A stretch of DNA of 64,000 nt from Kalaharituber pfeilii (GCA_015179045.1 WHUZ01000103.1:143361-207360); one strand, 5' to 3'; numbered from the stretch's first letter, positions 1-10,354 are shown. The notes: generated by a model not told the origin, from the sequence alone. Made by a program: numbers and translations.

Positions 1-170
1 GAGACCCTTAATCCTCATACTGCACTTCAAGATACTTGTTCCTTATACTACATTAGCAATTTATCAATATGACAACCAATTCTACATCAATTTGTGATGC
101 CTTTCTTGCCAGCCTAGCTGGCCAATATTCTTCAGTTAAAGATCAGCATACTGTTTTGAACTCTCATCAG
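1..170. other. Intergenic, nothing recognised
   Basis: No convincing coding region or repeat was seen before the poly(T) run at 171. Confidence 0.4.
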
Positions 171-229
171 TTTTTTTTTTTTTTTTTTTTTATTTCATTA
201 ATCGCATGCCGCCCTATGGGCTATGGCGA
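171..229 (-). mobile_element. Tail-A hairpin micro-insertion
   Basis: A T-run is followed by the reverse complement of the tail-A hairpin. On the minus strand it starts ATCGCCATAGCC, pairs GCCC with GGGC, and ends in poly(A). The 5' boundary lies at the hairpin base, as in other short copies. I could not find a target duplication. Confidence 0.7.
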
Positions 230-485
230 TGAAAGATTGGATGCATCGAATACCTGCCTCTTCTATTCCCTCCGAGCAGCTATTCTCACAGGTAAGTATT
301 TCAACATAATACTATCTCTATCTAAGCTGACAATCTACTACAGGTAGGTGAAGTTCTTAATACACGCCGAAACAGAATGGAAGGTGAGACTATGAGTGCT
401 ATCATGTGCTACTGAATTTAGCGGATAGCGGTGATGAGGATGAAGCTGTAGAATAGGTTAGATTAGTTACTAATATCATGTCATC

Positions 486-608
486 AAGGCTCGCTGGCTC
501 GAGCCCACCTTCTATTTGACAAGCTCGGCTCGAGCCGAGCTCACTTACTCACGAGCTGGCTCGAGCTCACCCTCCAGCTCGGCTCGAGCTAGCTCGTGCC
601 GCTCACTA
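486..608 (-). mobile_element. hAT-like MITE, partial copy
   Basis: Read on the minus strand from 608, the sequence begins TAGTGAGCGGCACGAGC and continues like the heads of the MITEs at 16112 and 19401, rich in GAGCTCGAGC. The other terminus is not recognisable, so this is a truncated or diverged copy. Confidence 0.65.
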
Positions 609-613
609 CCAAT

Positions 614-776
614 CAGGCCGGCCCAGGCCAACCAGGCCGGTCCAGCGCATTCAGGCAGGTTCAAGCCAATTAAACGAATCACTCCACAGCTATCCAGGTG
701 AATTGAGGCCAGGATTTACCAGATTTTTTGAGTATTTAAATGGTCTGGACCGGCCTGGTTGGCCTGGGCCGGCCTG
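614..776. repeat. GC-rich perfect inverted repeat (hairpin)
   Basis: A 32-bp arm at 614-645, starting CAGGCCGGCCCAGGCC, recurs as its exact reverse complement at 745-776. The spacer is about 100 bp. Further GGCCTGGTTGGCCTGG repeats follow to about 815. No gene is visible. Confidence 0.8.
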
Positions 777-831
777 AATGATCTGGACCGCCCTGGTTGG
801 CCTGGTTGGCCTGGCCTGTTGGATTCATTGC

Positions 832-1410
832 CTGCAATACCTGTCAAATTCAGCTTATTCTTCCTCATCTCACGCCATCGAGTGGGCCCTACCATATCTG
901 TCAAATTCAGCTGATTCTACCTCAGCTCGTTCTGCCACATCTATCAAATTCAGCTCATTCCGCACCTTCTCATGCCTCGGCTCAGGCATGCCATACATCT
1001 CAAATTCAGCTCACTCTACCTCATCCCATCTTGTGCCTCGGGCATGCTATACGTCTCAAATTCAGCTCATTCTACCTCATCTCATGCCGTCAGGTCAGGC
1101 CGGCTATATGTACCAATTTCAGCTTATTTTGCCTCATCTCGTAGGCCGGCCATACCTGTCAACCTTCTCATGCCGTCGGGTTCGCTCTGTTATGCTTGTT
1201 AAATTCAGATCACTCTACCTCATCTCACGGCAGTAGGTGGAGCCTGCTATGCCTGTAAAATTGAGCTTATTCTTCCTCACCTGAGGCCGTGGGGCTGGAC
1301 CTACCATAGCTATTAAATTCAACTCGTTCTGCCACATCTCATGCCATCGGGCCACGCCTGTCATATCTATCAAATTCAATGCTGCCGAGAGAGACCTGTC
1401 ATACTTGTTA
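832..1410. repeat. Minisatellite, about 57-bp unit, about 10 copies
   Basis: The core CAAATTCAGCTCATTCTACC followed by TCATCTCATGCC recurs about every 57 bp with 10-25% divergence, and some units are shortened. Open frames across it are only the repeat read in different phases and are not genes. Confidence 0.85.
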
Positions 1411-2547
1411 AGTTAAAGCTAAGGTTGCAGGACTACTTGGCACTGCAGCTCATTCGCTTAGGCGCAATATGTAACTAATATATATATATTTAAAACTTCT
1501 TAGATATACTTAAAGTCTAATACTCTTTTATACTTTATGAGTAATATATATTAATATCTTTGTCTAAATATATAAATCAGTTGACATTGATATTATTCAT
1601 TTCTTCTTTTAGAAATTATTTGAATTTATAAAATTTTATCACTCCCCTGTGTGCCAAGCATTTCAACATTCTCGACCGGGACCTTGCCGAAAAGTGCCCG
1701 ATTTTAGCGATCCGGTATAGTGAGGATACTCTATATGTGTATGGCTAGTATCAGTTATGTACACTCAGAGCATTTGCGGGACAAACATTTCGAATCGACG
1801 TACCTCTTGGTTAACCAACCAGCGGGACATCTCACATCTTCCCTTCCATCGGCGTACTCTACCCTTTAAGCCGCCTTCATCTTCTTCTTTGATTTCTTCT
1901 TTCCCGTAGGACTCAGGGGCTTGCAATCGGGCTCTAAACCTTCCTATTATGGGAAGCCGCAGTTCAGTTGCTGGCTTACAAGTTTTGAGCCTCAAGCTTA
2001 GCGTCCTTATTCCAAGTCACTTGTACGTTGATATAGAGTGACGCACATATACAATCTTTTCCTTACATGTTCCCGAAAACAACTTGTTGAACTTTTCTCA
2101 TAATACGTTCAGCCAATATTTTCTCGTATCTCCTAACGCTACCAGTTGCACTTTTACAGTTTTCATGATGATGCGCCACTACTGTCAATTTGCGAATGTT
2201 ACGTTTCGCAGCGCAACTAGAAGTGCACCAGATGTGTGGACACATGACCATAAAGAAATACCCACGAGCCGATGGCCGATTCCACTTGGTTACTTAGAAA
2301 GTGTATTCTGCGGGCGGGATTTCCCGAGCGGACTTGAGGTGCTTGTACTAACCGGAGATTAAAGTCTGTGCACATCTATCTCCTTGTCGATCTTATTCGA
2401 AATAATTGCGCTATCTGGAACTTGCACCATTGCGGTGAGCGTCGTGATAGATACTCCGCAGTATGGCCGAGGAACAAATCAGAATAGATATCGATAGTCA
2501 AGGACACGTTTTCGGTATGTAATTTGTCAAGCCCATGTCTCAGGGAT
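1411..2547. other. AT-rich then mixed intergenic DNA
   Basis: Positions 1470-1640 are strongly AT-rich, perhaps through RIP-type mutation. The rest shows only short open frames without recognisable motifs. Confidence 0.4.
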
Positions 2548-2555
2548 CTGCCCAT

Positions 2556-2619
2556 TCCCTGCCGACGTTGCCTTGTATGCGGGACTACGTGACTCAAAAA
2601 AAACAAAAAAAAAGAGCCA
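2556..2619 (+). mobile_element. Tail-B hairpin micro-insertion with TSD
   Basis: The insert starts TCCCTGCCGACG, contains GCGGGACTACGTGA and ends in an A-rich run. It is flanked by CTGCCCAT at 2548-2555 and 2620-2627. It is diverged from the other tail-B copies but has the same 5' boundary. Confidence 0.6.
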
Positions 2620-2627
2620 CTGCCCAT

Positions 2628-3889
2628 GCCAGTTCCATGTAAACCTTGGCTCGTCTGGGCAGGGATGTCAGCACATGTTTTTAGCTCTGTATGTACCTTT
2701 CTTGCCGAAAAATGAGACGTGGACTACTAATGCAAAAGCAATTATGGTGGCTCTCCTACGGAACAAGAAAAGCATGCTGCTTACATCATTCGCGATGTGT
2801 TACGACCACAGATTCTGGATCGCACCCTTTGAAACAGGTCTCCTAATATTGCGCGTTTTCCAAGAAGTCCAAATGCAATCAACCTACAAGACCAAAGGTT
2901 CTCAGACTCCCAGTCATCCAGCCTCATAGTTATCAGTGCGCTTACCGCCAGCGAGTGACCTAAGGGTCACCCCTCCAGCTAGTACAGATGACAGCACTGG
3001 GTTCACTAGGCGGCGAGTCAGTGCCGCAGGAAATTGTGGCGATGTGCCTGTTTCAAGGAATGGGTAACTTACTCACAAAAATAAAAACCAAAAAAAACCA
3101 AAAAAAAAAAAAAAAAAAGCGGCCCAGAAAAGATCTGGCACGCTAGGCAAACAAGGGCCCTAGCAGCCATGCAGCCTGCGACGCCATGACGCTCTCTGCG
3201 CATTACCACTCCGGCCCGCAGGATTCGGAGGGACGCCAGGGGAACGTGATGACAGCGCCAGCAAAAGCCAACATAACCATTTCTACGGATCCGGAAGGGA
3301 ACACATTCTGGAAGAAGGCTTAGGACAACTTGCTGAGAGCGGATAGCGACCTATTAAGGATATTAGTATGGGCGCGGGTTCCGTTCAGGATTGCCAGGAT
3401 GTTCTTGGACAGCTTAAGGAAGTGCGGGAGCATTGCAGGAAATCACCAACCACTCTAGTTGTTGGAAAACGAAATATCATTGCCCACGACCTGCTAGACA
3501 AAGTCGCCTCATGGATGCAGAGGTTTGTGGGGGAGGAGCTTTGTCGTTTCAATATGACCCTGTGCATGTGGCTTGCCCGTGGCCAGCAGTCATTCTTATG
3601 TGCAAGTATGAAGTTCCGCACTAAATCACTCACACCCCTGGGATATGAAGTATTTACTATCCATTCATGATAGGAGGCGATCAAGGCTGGACAGACTATT
3701 GTCGTGGGCATCGAATACATCGGGAGATTCTTGGTATGATTGAGAATTTATGAGCGGGTTTATCTTACTGCCTGTGGACAGAACGCCTTGAATATAACAT
3801 CAATTTGCGAAATAGATTGCAGGAAATTTATAGTAAGGTTCTTGCAATGATCTATATATGGGCTAATGAGACTCATTAGAGAGGTTTAG
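2628..3889. other. Intergenic; A-rich tract, possible gene relic
   Basis: Positions 3065-3118 are a poly(A)-like tract of the kind left by a retroposon. Between 3170 and 3720 the plus strand has several frame-broken open stretches that may be a dead gene; I recognise no family. Confidence 0.3.
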
Positions 3890-4350
3890 CAACATCCCGT
3901 AAATTTCCCCGTATTGCATTAGTAACCTTACCGGGACACTCTGCAATACGAGCGGTTTAGCACGCACTTCCCGTTAATATCCCCGATTATTTCCCCGTAC
4001 CAACACTACAAATCCAGCCGTCATTAACCATGTACATGCACCTACAGCACTCCGCAGCTGCACAGCCGGCGGTTGCAGCTAGAAGTAGTCTCTTGCAATT
4101 ACGTTCTACAGTCGCAGTGGTCTGTACCGCGAGGCGAAGCAATCGATTTGGGCGAGCTAGAAGTTTGAGGCCAGCATTACCGTTAGCCCAAGGTGAATTG
4201 GCACTAGACACTTGGACTAATGAGCAATGCATGAAGCACTTTCCGTTCACGAAGGCTGAGATTCGAGAGCTTCTACTATGTCTCCGGGTGGATAGAATTC
4301 ACTACACAAGTAGGTTCAAGCTCTCTCTGGAGACCGTATTCCTGTAATGA
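3890..4350 (+). pseudogene. Harbinger/PIF-like transposase N-terminal fragment
   Basis: An open frame at 4030-4347 reads through an alanine-rich leader into LDTWTNEQCMKHFPFTKAEI, then a leucine-rich stretch and a segment ending SLETVFL before a stop. The pattern of an F/W-T-x-E-I-x-x-LL helix followed by a conserved E resembles the region ahead of the DDE domain in PIF/Harbinger transposases. No DDE domain follows, so it is a fragment. The segment before it (repeated CCCGTAAATTTCCCCG) is related to inverted sequence near 63380-63500. The call rests on a short weak motif. Confidence 0.4.
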
Positions 4351-4536
4351 AGGCCACGGGGGAAGCCATGTAGATAGTCTTGCCTCCTCGGGCAGTAGCT
4401 TGGGAGATCATTAAAACGGGGAGCGCTAGGAATGTAGGGTGGGGTGGAAGGATCGTATAGGATGGAGGGCTTTGGATATTGTTTTCTGCTGTCAGATTTC
4501 GGGATACATCCCGCTCCGCCTTGTGCACTCAACTTC

Positions 4537-4593
4537 TTTTTTTTCTTTTTTCTTTAATATCATTACTCGAATGCCGCCCTGAGGGCTATGGAG
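4537..4593 (-). mobile_element. Tail-A hairpin, minus strand
   Basis: A T-rich run, AATATCATTACTCG, and the complement of GGGCGGCAT and CATAGCCC define a LINE-A 3' end. The purine-rich stretch 4600-4718 could be its 3' UTR, but no coding part is left. Confidence 0.65.
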
Positions 4594-4718
4594 AGATTAG
4601 TTACAAGATGAAAGAAAAAGGAAAAAAGGATTGAAAAAGGGAATGGAAAGGAAAATAAGGTAAAGGTCCGTCGTTCCCTCTGTAGTGAGAAGTGAAGAAA
4701 GAAATAAGTACTCGCTGG

Positions 4719-4739
4719 TAGTGAGCGGCACGAGCTAGC
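4719..4739 (+). mobile_element. hAT-like MITE head, cut by gypsy LTR
   Basis: TAGTGAGCGGCACGAGCTAG is identical to the first bases of the MITEs at 16112 and 19401. It stops abruptly where the gypsy LTR begins at 4740. Confidence 0.8.
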
Positions 4740-5134
4740 TGTAAGGGCGATGCTGGGATCAGTAGGCGAAGACACGATCGCGGGTGCTACGAGACAGTAG
4801 GGACAGAGAGGGACGAGGTGGAAGAGAGAATGAGCGTACGTTGACCAGTGGAGACTACATACAGGCGGGTAGAAGAGGTATATATAGACGAGAGAGAGTG
4901 AACAGAAGTAGCAAGTACGAGTATTGCATGAACTTGGACATGACGACATAGAAGAAGACAGATGGAAATAGAAACATACATGACGACATAGAAGAGTGCT
5001 TGTAGAATGCTGTAGAATGATGTGGAATGATGTAGAGCTATGGCGGCGGTTCGAGAGCATTCTGTGGTTCGGGTCGATCACTGCATGGTTGTTACCAAGA
5101 ACTAATCCCTGTTATTTCCTATTGCGGCATGACA
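4740..5134 (-). repeat. Gypsy 3' LTR
   Basis: 395 bp running TGTAAGGG to CATGACA on the plus strand, so TGTCATG...CCCTTACA in element sense. Inside is the repeat TGACGACATAGAAGA. It matches 9919-10313 almost base for base. Confidence 0.95.
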
Positions 5135-5150
5135 GTATCTCCCCTCTTCT
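5135..5150 (-). other. Polypurine tract of gypsy element
   Basis: On the minus strand the bases just before the 3' LTR read AGAAGAGGGGAGATAC. Such a purine run primes plus-strand DNA synthesis in LTR retrotransposons. Confidence 0.75.
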
Positions 5151-5310
5151 AGCCTGAGCTCCTGATCAGGCCGTGATGTAGAATATACACAAGAGAATGA
5201 CATGACGATGGAGCATAGAAAACACATGAGCGAATGACATGCAAGAAGTAAACAAGAACACGCGTAGTAGCACAAATTCAGGGTAACAGACGACAAGAAA
5301 AGACAGGTTA

Positions 5311-8300
5311 TCACTGGGCGGCGGAGCCTTTCCCCCCCCTTTTTGGCTTCGTGGGGCCGGGCTTGTCAGGGTACTTCTGGTGGAATTGGTTAATCATTCC
5401 TTGTATGCTCTTAAGGCCTTGAGCCGGTTCCCAAGTGTTGTCATGATGTGGGTAACCTTTCCACTTAACCTCATTCTCCAGCTTCTTCCCACGTCTGCGG
5501 CTGTTGACCACCTCTTCAACTTCCCAGTATGCTTCACCCTCAATGATGATAGGCGGTGGTGCAGGTTGTTCTTCTCTGAGTGTATTATCAGTGGTAGCCT
5601 TTTCCAGCAGCGAGACATGAAAGACTGGATGAATGTGCATTGATGAGGGTAGTCTTAACTTGTAGGCTACTGGGCTGATCACCTTTTCCACTTCGAATGG
5701 TCCTAATTTCTTATAGTCGAGCTTCTCGGAGGGTCGGTTCGTTTTTATGTGCCTTCGAATAAGCCAAACTCGATCACCTTCTTTGATTTCAGGCTCTGGG
5801 CGTACATCGCGATTGTAGTACTGGGCTTGCAGTTGCTGGGCAAACTTCATTTCGTGCTGTAAGAGGCAATGTAGGGAACGTAGCTCTTGAACCCGTTCAT
5901 CGACTGCAGGAGATTTCGCAGATGCTTCCAGCGAGACGTTGAGAGTTGGGTGGTAGCCGTAGTTCGCGTAAAAGGGTGAGCATTTGATACTGCTTTGTTC
6001 AGCATTATTGTAGGCAAACTGAGCTAATGGTAGGAGTTCAACCCAATTGTCTTGCTGATAGTTGCAGTATGCTCGAAGGTACTGCTCGAGAATCTGATTC
6101 ACACGCTCGGTCTGACCATCGGTTTGTGGATGATAAGCTGTTGAGAGTTGCTGGTCGATATTGGCGGCTTGACATAGTGAGCGAGTAAAGTTCGAGGCGA
6201 ATACTGCTCCACGATCTGTAACGATCTCTTTCGGAATACCGTGATGAACGAATACATGCTTGAGGTAGAGTTGAGCTAGCTCCGGGGCAAAGGGTTGCTG
6301 TCTTGATGCCTTGGATCTTCCACAAGTCTCGCATGTTCGAATGTACGTTTCCACGAACTGTCCCATACGAGGGAAAAAGAAGTTTCTGGAGATCAGTTCT
6401 AGTGTCTTCGCTTGGCCGGGGTGTCCTGCTGTAGGTGTATCATGGTGCATCCGAATAATTTCCACCTTTAGGCCCTTATTATCTGGCACAAAGATTAGCC
6501 CATTAAAGAGAATAAGATCATCACGTAGAGAGTATGCACGCAGTCGAAACTTAGGCGCTGTGCCTGAGGTGAGCTCTGACTTTAACTTAGCACAAGATGG
6601 GTCCTGCTCATATGCTTCCTTAATTTTCTGCAGTATACTACTATCCTTTTCAACCGCAGTATTCCTCAGCTCAACCGCAGCAAGTATAAGCTGATGGGGT
6701 TTAAGCAAACAGTGCTCTTGCTTCGCGGTAGGATCTTGGTAGTCGGGTCGTCGGGATAGTGCATCTGCTTGCGAGTTAGCCGCACCAGGGCGATGGACAA
6801 TAACAAAATCATATGAAGCTAGCATTTCTGACCAGCGGGCCTGTCTTCGATTCAAGACTTTCGTGGAGGTAAATGACTGAAGGTTCTGGTGGTCAGAGTA
6901 GATCTGTATCTGATGCTTAGCCCCTTCTAGATAAACTCTCCATTCTCTGAGGGCGGCAACTATAGCTAATAGCTCCTTATCATGTATCTCATAGTTCGTT
7001 TCTGCGGGGAGTAGCTTTCGGCTATAAAACGCAATGGGGCGAAGAGTCTTTGCTTCAGTATCGTATTGGGACAGGCAGGCACCGATAGCGAAGTCAGAAG
7101 CATCGGTTTCGACAACAGCAGGTAATTCAGGATCAAAATGTCTTAAGACCACTGCTGTAGCGAAGGACTGCTTAATAGCCTCGAATGCTCTTTGACAGTC
7201 ATCGGTCCATGTAAACGAAGCATCTTTCCTGAGTAGGCGAGTAAGCGGTGCGATGATACTGCTGTAGTGTGGTATGAACCGGCGGTAGAAGTTTGCAAAT
7301 CCTAAAAATGACATGATATCCTTAACACACGTAGGAGTCGGCCAGGTTATGACTGATTCAACCTTCCTTGGATCCATCTTTATTCCTTCTCTACTAATGA
7401 CGTATCCCAAGAATTCCACCTCTTTGGCATGGAATGAGCATTTTTCAAGCTTCACAAAGAGGTTGTGTTCATCAAGCTTCTCTAATACCTTGGTAACGTG
7501 AACTTTATGTTCCTCAAGAGTATTCGAGAAGATCAGGATGTCATCGAGGAAGGCAACAACAAAATAGTCGAGGTATGACCGAAGGATATCGTTCACCAAT
7601 GCTTGGAATGATGCCGGGGCGTTCGTTAGTCCAAAAGGCATAACTGTATACTCATAGTGTCCATATCGTGTTCTGAACGCCGTTTTCCATTCATCGCCTT
7701 CAGCAATTCGTATCAAGTTATATGCCCCTCGCAAATCGATTTTCGTAAAGTATTTTGCCCCGCGTACACGGTCTAGGAGCTCTGATATCAGCGGTATAGG
7801 GTAGCGGTTCTTTACTGTGATTCGATTTAGCCCTCGGTAGTCAACACATAAACGCAGGCTTCCATCCTTCTTCTTAGTAAACAATATTGGTGCACCAGCA
7901 GGAGACGACGACTGACGAATAAACCCTTTTGCTAAGTTCTCATCCAAGTATTCTCGTAGGGCTTGCAGTTCGGTTTCTGAAAGCGCATAAATCGGACCGA
8001 ACGGAGGATGCGTGCCAGGTTGTAGAGGAATCTTGTGGTCCCAGGGCTGATGCTGAGGTAAGACAGCTGCTTCTGTGGCCGAAAAGATGCGAGAAAAGCA
8101 TTTGTCCTCTGGGATGATAGGAGTAACCTTCGTCTTATTAGGCGTATCCAATGTAGCGATGACAAGGCCCTGAACTATCTCCGAATCTGAATCTGAACAT
8201 TTCCGGCGGGGTCTCGCTAAGCGGTGAAAAGCAGGAGCTGACACAAACGAGATATTCAATGGATTCGGCATACAAGAAGACTCAGAATGAGAAACTGAAG

Positions 8301-8757
8301 GAGTAGTAGACAACGAAGAAATATTCAAGGGTGGCAGGCAACGTGAATGGCAGAATGCAGAAGTAAAGTCAACCTCATCTTTGACCCAATTGATAACAGG
8401 ATTGTGCAAACGCAACCAAGGAATACCTAGAACAATATCATAATCCTTCATTGGACTAACATGCAAAGGGACATTCTCAGAATGTGAGTGAATAGACAGG
8501 GTTATAGGCACAGTATAATGAGTAACAGAACCAGACGAAATAGAAGAACCATCAATTACATTAAGATCAATAGGTGTAGGGTGGCGAAGGAGTGGTATAG
8601 GATATCTGTCAATAAAGGAGCGGTTTATGAAATTTGACGAAGCACCACAATCAATCATAATAGTAACAGGAGTACAAACAGAACTAGAACGGAGTAAACC
8701 ATTGACAATAAGATGAGAGTCGGAGGTCGGTCTGGTATAATAAAGAAGAATATCGCC
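5311..8757 (-). CDS. pol: Gypsy pol polyprotein with integrase core deletion
   Basis: The first ATG of the frame is at 8658 (1115 aa from there), but the frame is open upstream to the end of gag, so the product is probably made by -1 frameshifting. Residues are counted from that ATG. Protease has DCGAS at 3-7. RT has FLDDIL near 370. RNase H has ETDASD near 517. The integrase HHCC finger spans about 738-776. The sequence then jumps from CGRSKASRQQPF straight to APELAQLYLKHV, losing the usual 50-60 residues that hold the first catalytic Asp. The later Asp (TDRGAVF) and Glu (DGQTERVNQ) remain. A GPF-type segment and a chromodomain (about 1041-1100, with WEVEEVV and NTWEPAQ) close the protein. 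The deletion is in frame, so the protein may still be made but should not integrate DNA by itself. Confidence 0.95.
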   Translation of the reverse strand, partial: GDILLYYTRPTSDSHLIVNGLLRSSSVCTPVTIMIDCGASSNFINRSFIDRYPIPLLRHPTPIDLNVIDGSSISSGSVTHYTVPITLSIHSHSENVPLHVSPMKDYDIVLGIPWLRLHNPVINWVKDEVDFTSAFCHSRCLPPLNISSLSTTPSVSHSESSCMPNPLNISFVSAPAFHRLARPRRKCSDSDSEIVQGLVIATLDTPNKTKVTPIIPEDKCFSRIFSATEAAVLPQHQPWDHKIPLQPGTHPPFGPIYALSETELQALREYLDENLAKGFIRQSSSPAGAPILFTKKKDGSLRLCVDYRGLNRITVKNRYPIPLISELLDRVRGAKYFTKIDLRGAYNLIRIAEGDEWKTAFRTRYGHYEYTVMPFGLTNAPASFQALVNDILRSYLDYFVVAFLDDILIFSNTLEEHKVHVTKVLEKLDEHNLFVKLEKCSFHAKEVEFLGYVISREGIKMDPRKVESVITWPTPTCVKDIMSFLGFANFYRRFIPHYSSIIAPLTRLLRKDASFTWTDDCQRAFEAIKQSFATAVVLRHFDPELPAVVETDASDFAIGACLSQYDTEAKTLRPIAFYSRKLLPAETNYEIHDKELLAIVAALREWRVYLEGAKHQIQIYSDHQNLQSFTSTKVLNRRQARWSEMLASYDFVIVHRPGAANSQADALSRRPDYQDPTAKQEHCLLKPHQLILAAVELRNTAVEKDSSILQKIKEAYEQDPSCAKLKSELTSGTAPKFRLRAYSLRDDLILFNGLIFVPDNKGLKVEIIRMHHDTPTAGHPGQAKTLELISRNFFFPRMGQFVETYIRTCETCGRSKASRQQPFAPELAQLYLKHVFVHHGIPKEIVTDRGAVFASNFTRSLCQAANIDQQLSTAYHPQTDGQTERVNQILEQYLRAYCNYQQDNWVELLPLAQFAYNNAEQSSIKCSPFYANYGYHPTLNVSLEASAKSPAVDERVQELRSLHCLLQHEMKFAQQLQAQYYNRDVRPEPEIKEGDRVWLIRRHIKTNRPSEKLDYKKLGPFEVEKVISPVAYKLRLPSSMHIHPVFHVSLLEKATTDNTLREEQPAPPPIIIEGEAYWEVEEVVNSRRRGKKLENEVKWKGYPHHDNTWEPAQGLKSIQGMINQFHQKYPDKPGPTKPKRGGKGSAAQ

Positions 8758-8783
8758 CTCGGTTAAGCTCAGAGCAGGGCGGT

Positions 8784-9878
8784 TTAGTTCGTCTGAGCTG
8801 GCTCTTTCCCCGAACTGTCCTCAGCTGTAGTAGTGAAGGAGATATTGACACGCTCTTTCTTCTTTGGGTCCTGCTTAGTATTAGGTTGTTGAGTCTGAGT
8901 ATTGGATCGACATTCAGCAGCTTTGTGTCCTGGTTTGGCACAGAGAAGGCAGAGTTTGTACTTAAGCCGGCGAGCACGTTCTTGTGGCGAGAGATCACGA
9001 TTAGTAGGGGTACGCTGGGGAGTCGGCTTAGTACTAACTGCGGAGAGATCCATTGGCTCAGGATCAGATCGGTTGGTCTTCGATGCCCACTCAGAGGTGC
9101 GGAATTCTCGATTTCGTTCGAACAAGCGGTTATCTATGCGTACGGCCTTTTCAATTAGTTCAGAAAGCTGCTTGGGACGTTCTTCCTTAACTAGTTCATC
9201 CTTAACCCTATCCTTAAGGTCCCTATAGAATCTCCAGATGAGTGCCTCTTCATTCCAATTAAGGAACGAAGTGAGTTGCTGAAAGCGTGATGCATAGTCT
9301 GCCGCAGAACCGACTTGTCGCAGGCGTTCAATCGCTCTTTCCGCATTGGCGCGAGTGTCAATATCGCCGTAGGTCTGTTGTAGTGCTTGACAGAAGGCGT
9401 CGAAATTGTCCAAAAGCGCTGAGGGAGTGTGCTGATGCAGGGTGCGGAGGTGAGGCTCAAACCACAGAAAGGCGGCACCCTTGAGGAATGAGGCGGCGTA
9501 GAGAACCTTCGATCGTTCGGTAGGAAACTCGTGGGGATGCACTGCGATGTAGAGATAGATCTGTGAAAGGAAGGAGCGAAGCTTCGACCGGTTCCCTGTA
9601 AAAATGTCCGGTGCCTTGGTCTTCGGTGCATGGTCAGTAGCAGTGGAGCCTGAGGTGGGAGTCGCTGAGCGGAGGGTAGCAACTGTAGTATGGAGTTGTT
9701 GTACAGTGCTCTGTAGGTCCTGGAAGTACGATCGCAACTCAGGAGGCATAGTGAACCGATCGAGGATCGAGGCAGAGTTCTGAGACGTAGCGCTAGTTGA
9801 TGGCGTCATGAAGGGAGCAGTTGGCAACGAAGGTGACCCTTCCGGAGGAAGCGTTTCGCGCATAAGAGTGTCGTCCAT
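8784..9878 (-). CDS. gag: Gypsy gag polyprotein
   Basis: 364 aa. It has a proline/serine-rich N-terminus, then a retrotransposon-gag (capsid) region containing AASFLKGAAFLWFEPHL, a basic linker and one CCHC zinc knuckle (CLLCAKPGHKAAEC) near the C-terminus for RNA binding. The ATG at 9878 is the first in the frame and lies 40 bp inside the 5' LTR boundary. No internal stop is present. The stop overlaps the open pol frame, which lies at -1. It forms the particle that packages element RNA. Confidence 0.93.
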   Translation of the reverse strand: MDDTLMRETLPPEGSPSLPTAPFMTPSTSATSQNSASILDRFTMPPELRSYFQDLQSTVQQLHTTVATLRSATPTSGSTATDHAPKTKAPDIFTGNRSKLRSFLSQIYLYIAVHPHEFPTERSKVLYAASFLKGAAFLWFEPHLRTLHQHTPSALLDNFDAFCQALQQTYGDIDTRANAERAIERLRQVGSAADYASRFQQLTSFLNWNEEALIWRFYRDLKDRVKDELVKEERPKQLSELIEKAVRIDNRLFERNREFRTSEWASKTNRSDPEPMDLSAVSTKPTPQRTPTNRDLSPQERARRLKYKLCLLCAKPGHKAAECRSNTQTQQPNTKQDPKKKERVNISFTTTAEDSSGKEPAQTN

Positions 9879-9918
9879 AGCGATTCGTAGCAGGCGCGAT
9901 AAAGGTGACTGGTCAAAC

Positions 9919-10313
9919 TGTAAGGGCGATGCTGGGATCAGTAGGCGAAGGCACGATCGCGGGTGCTACGAGACAGCAGGAACAGAGAGGGACAAGGTAG
10001 AAGAGAGAATGAGCGTACGTTGACCAGTGGAGACTACATACAGGCGGGTAGGAGAGGTATATATAGACGAGAGAGAGTGAACAGAAGTAGCAGGTACGAG
10101 GATTGCATGAACTTGGACATGACGACATAGAAGAAGACAGATGGAAATAGAAACATACATGACGACATAGAAGAGTGCTTGTAGAGTGCTGTAGAATGAT
10201 ATAGAATGATCTAGAGCTATGGCGGCGGTTCGAGAGCATTCTGTGGTTCGGGTCGATCACTGCATGGTTGTTACCAAGAACTAATCCCTGTTATTTCCTA
10301 TTGCGGCATGACA
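9919..10313 (-). repeat. Gypsy 5' LTR
   Basis: 395-bp copy of the repeat at 4740-5134. The expected primer-binding site lies just left of 9919 (minus-strand GTTTGACCAGTCACC), but I could not match it to a tRNA. Confidence 0.95.
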
Positions 10314-10354
10314 TGTCACATGACCCCGCTTGCAGCTGTTCGCCATGGCAGGGC
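10314..10354 (-). mobile_element. Tail-B hairpin micro-element, cut by gypsy LTR
   Basis: In minus sense it runs GCCCTGCCATGGCGAACAGC through GCGGGGTCATGTGACA, ending at the LTR. The oligo(A) and any left flank are lost at the gypsy junction. Confidence 0.75.

Larger units (their letters stand above)
4740..10313 (-). mobile_element. Ty3/gypsy retrotransposon (chromovirus type)
   Basis: The element lies on the minus strand: right LTR (5'), gag, pol, polypurine tract, left LTR (3'). Both LTRs are 395 bp and differ at only a few positions. Gag and pol overlap and pol is in the -1 frame relative to gag, fitting -1 frameshifting. Pol has protease, RT, RNase H, integrase zinc finger, GPY-like region and chromodomain, but the integrase core is deleted. 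The two flanks come from different repeats (MITE head on the left, tail-B hairpin on the right) and show no 5-bp target duplication. Confidence 0.95.

Noticed and set aside
69..347. 92-codon plus-strand frame
   Set aside because: It runs through a poly(T) tract (poly-Phe) and the tail-A hairpin, so it is repeat sequence.
778..1236. Several overlapping frames up to 152 codons
   Set aside because: They are the 57-bp minisatellite read in three phases; the protein pattern only mirrors the DNA repeat.
4563..5081. 172-codon minus-strand frame
   Set aside because: Covers a purine/pyrimidine-skewed LINE tail region and the LTR, without domain signals.
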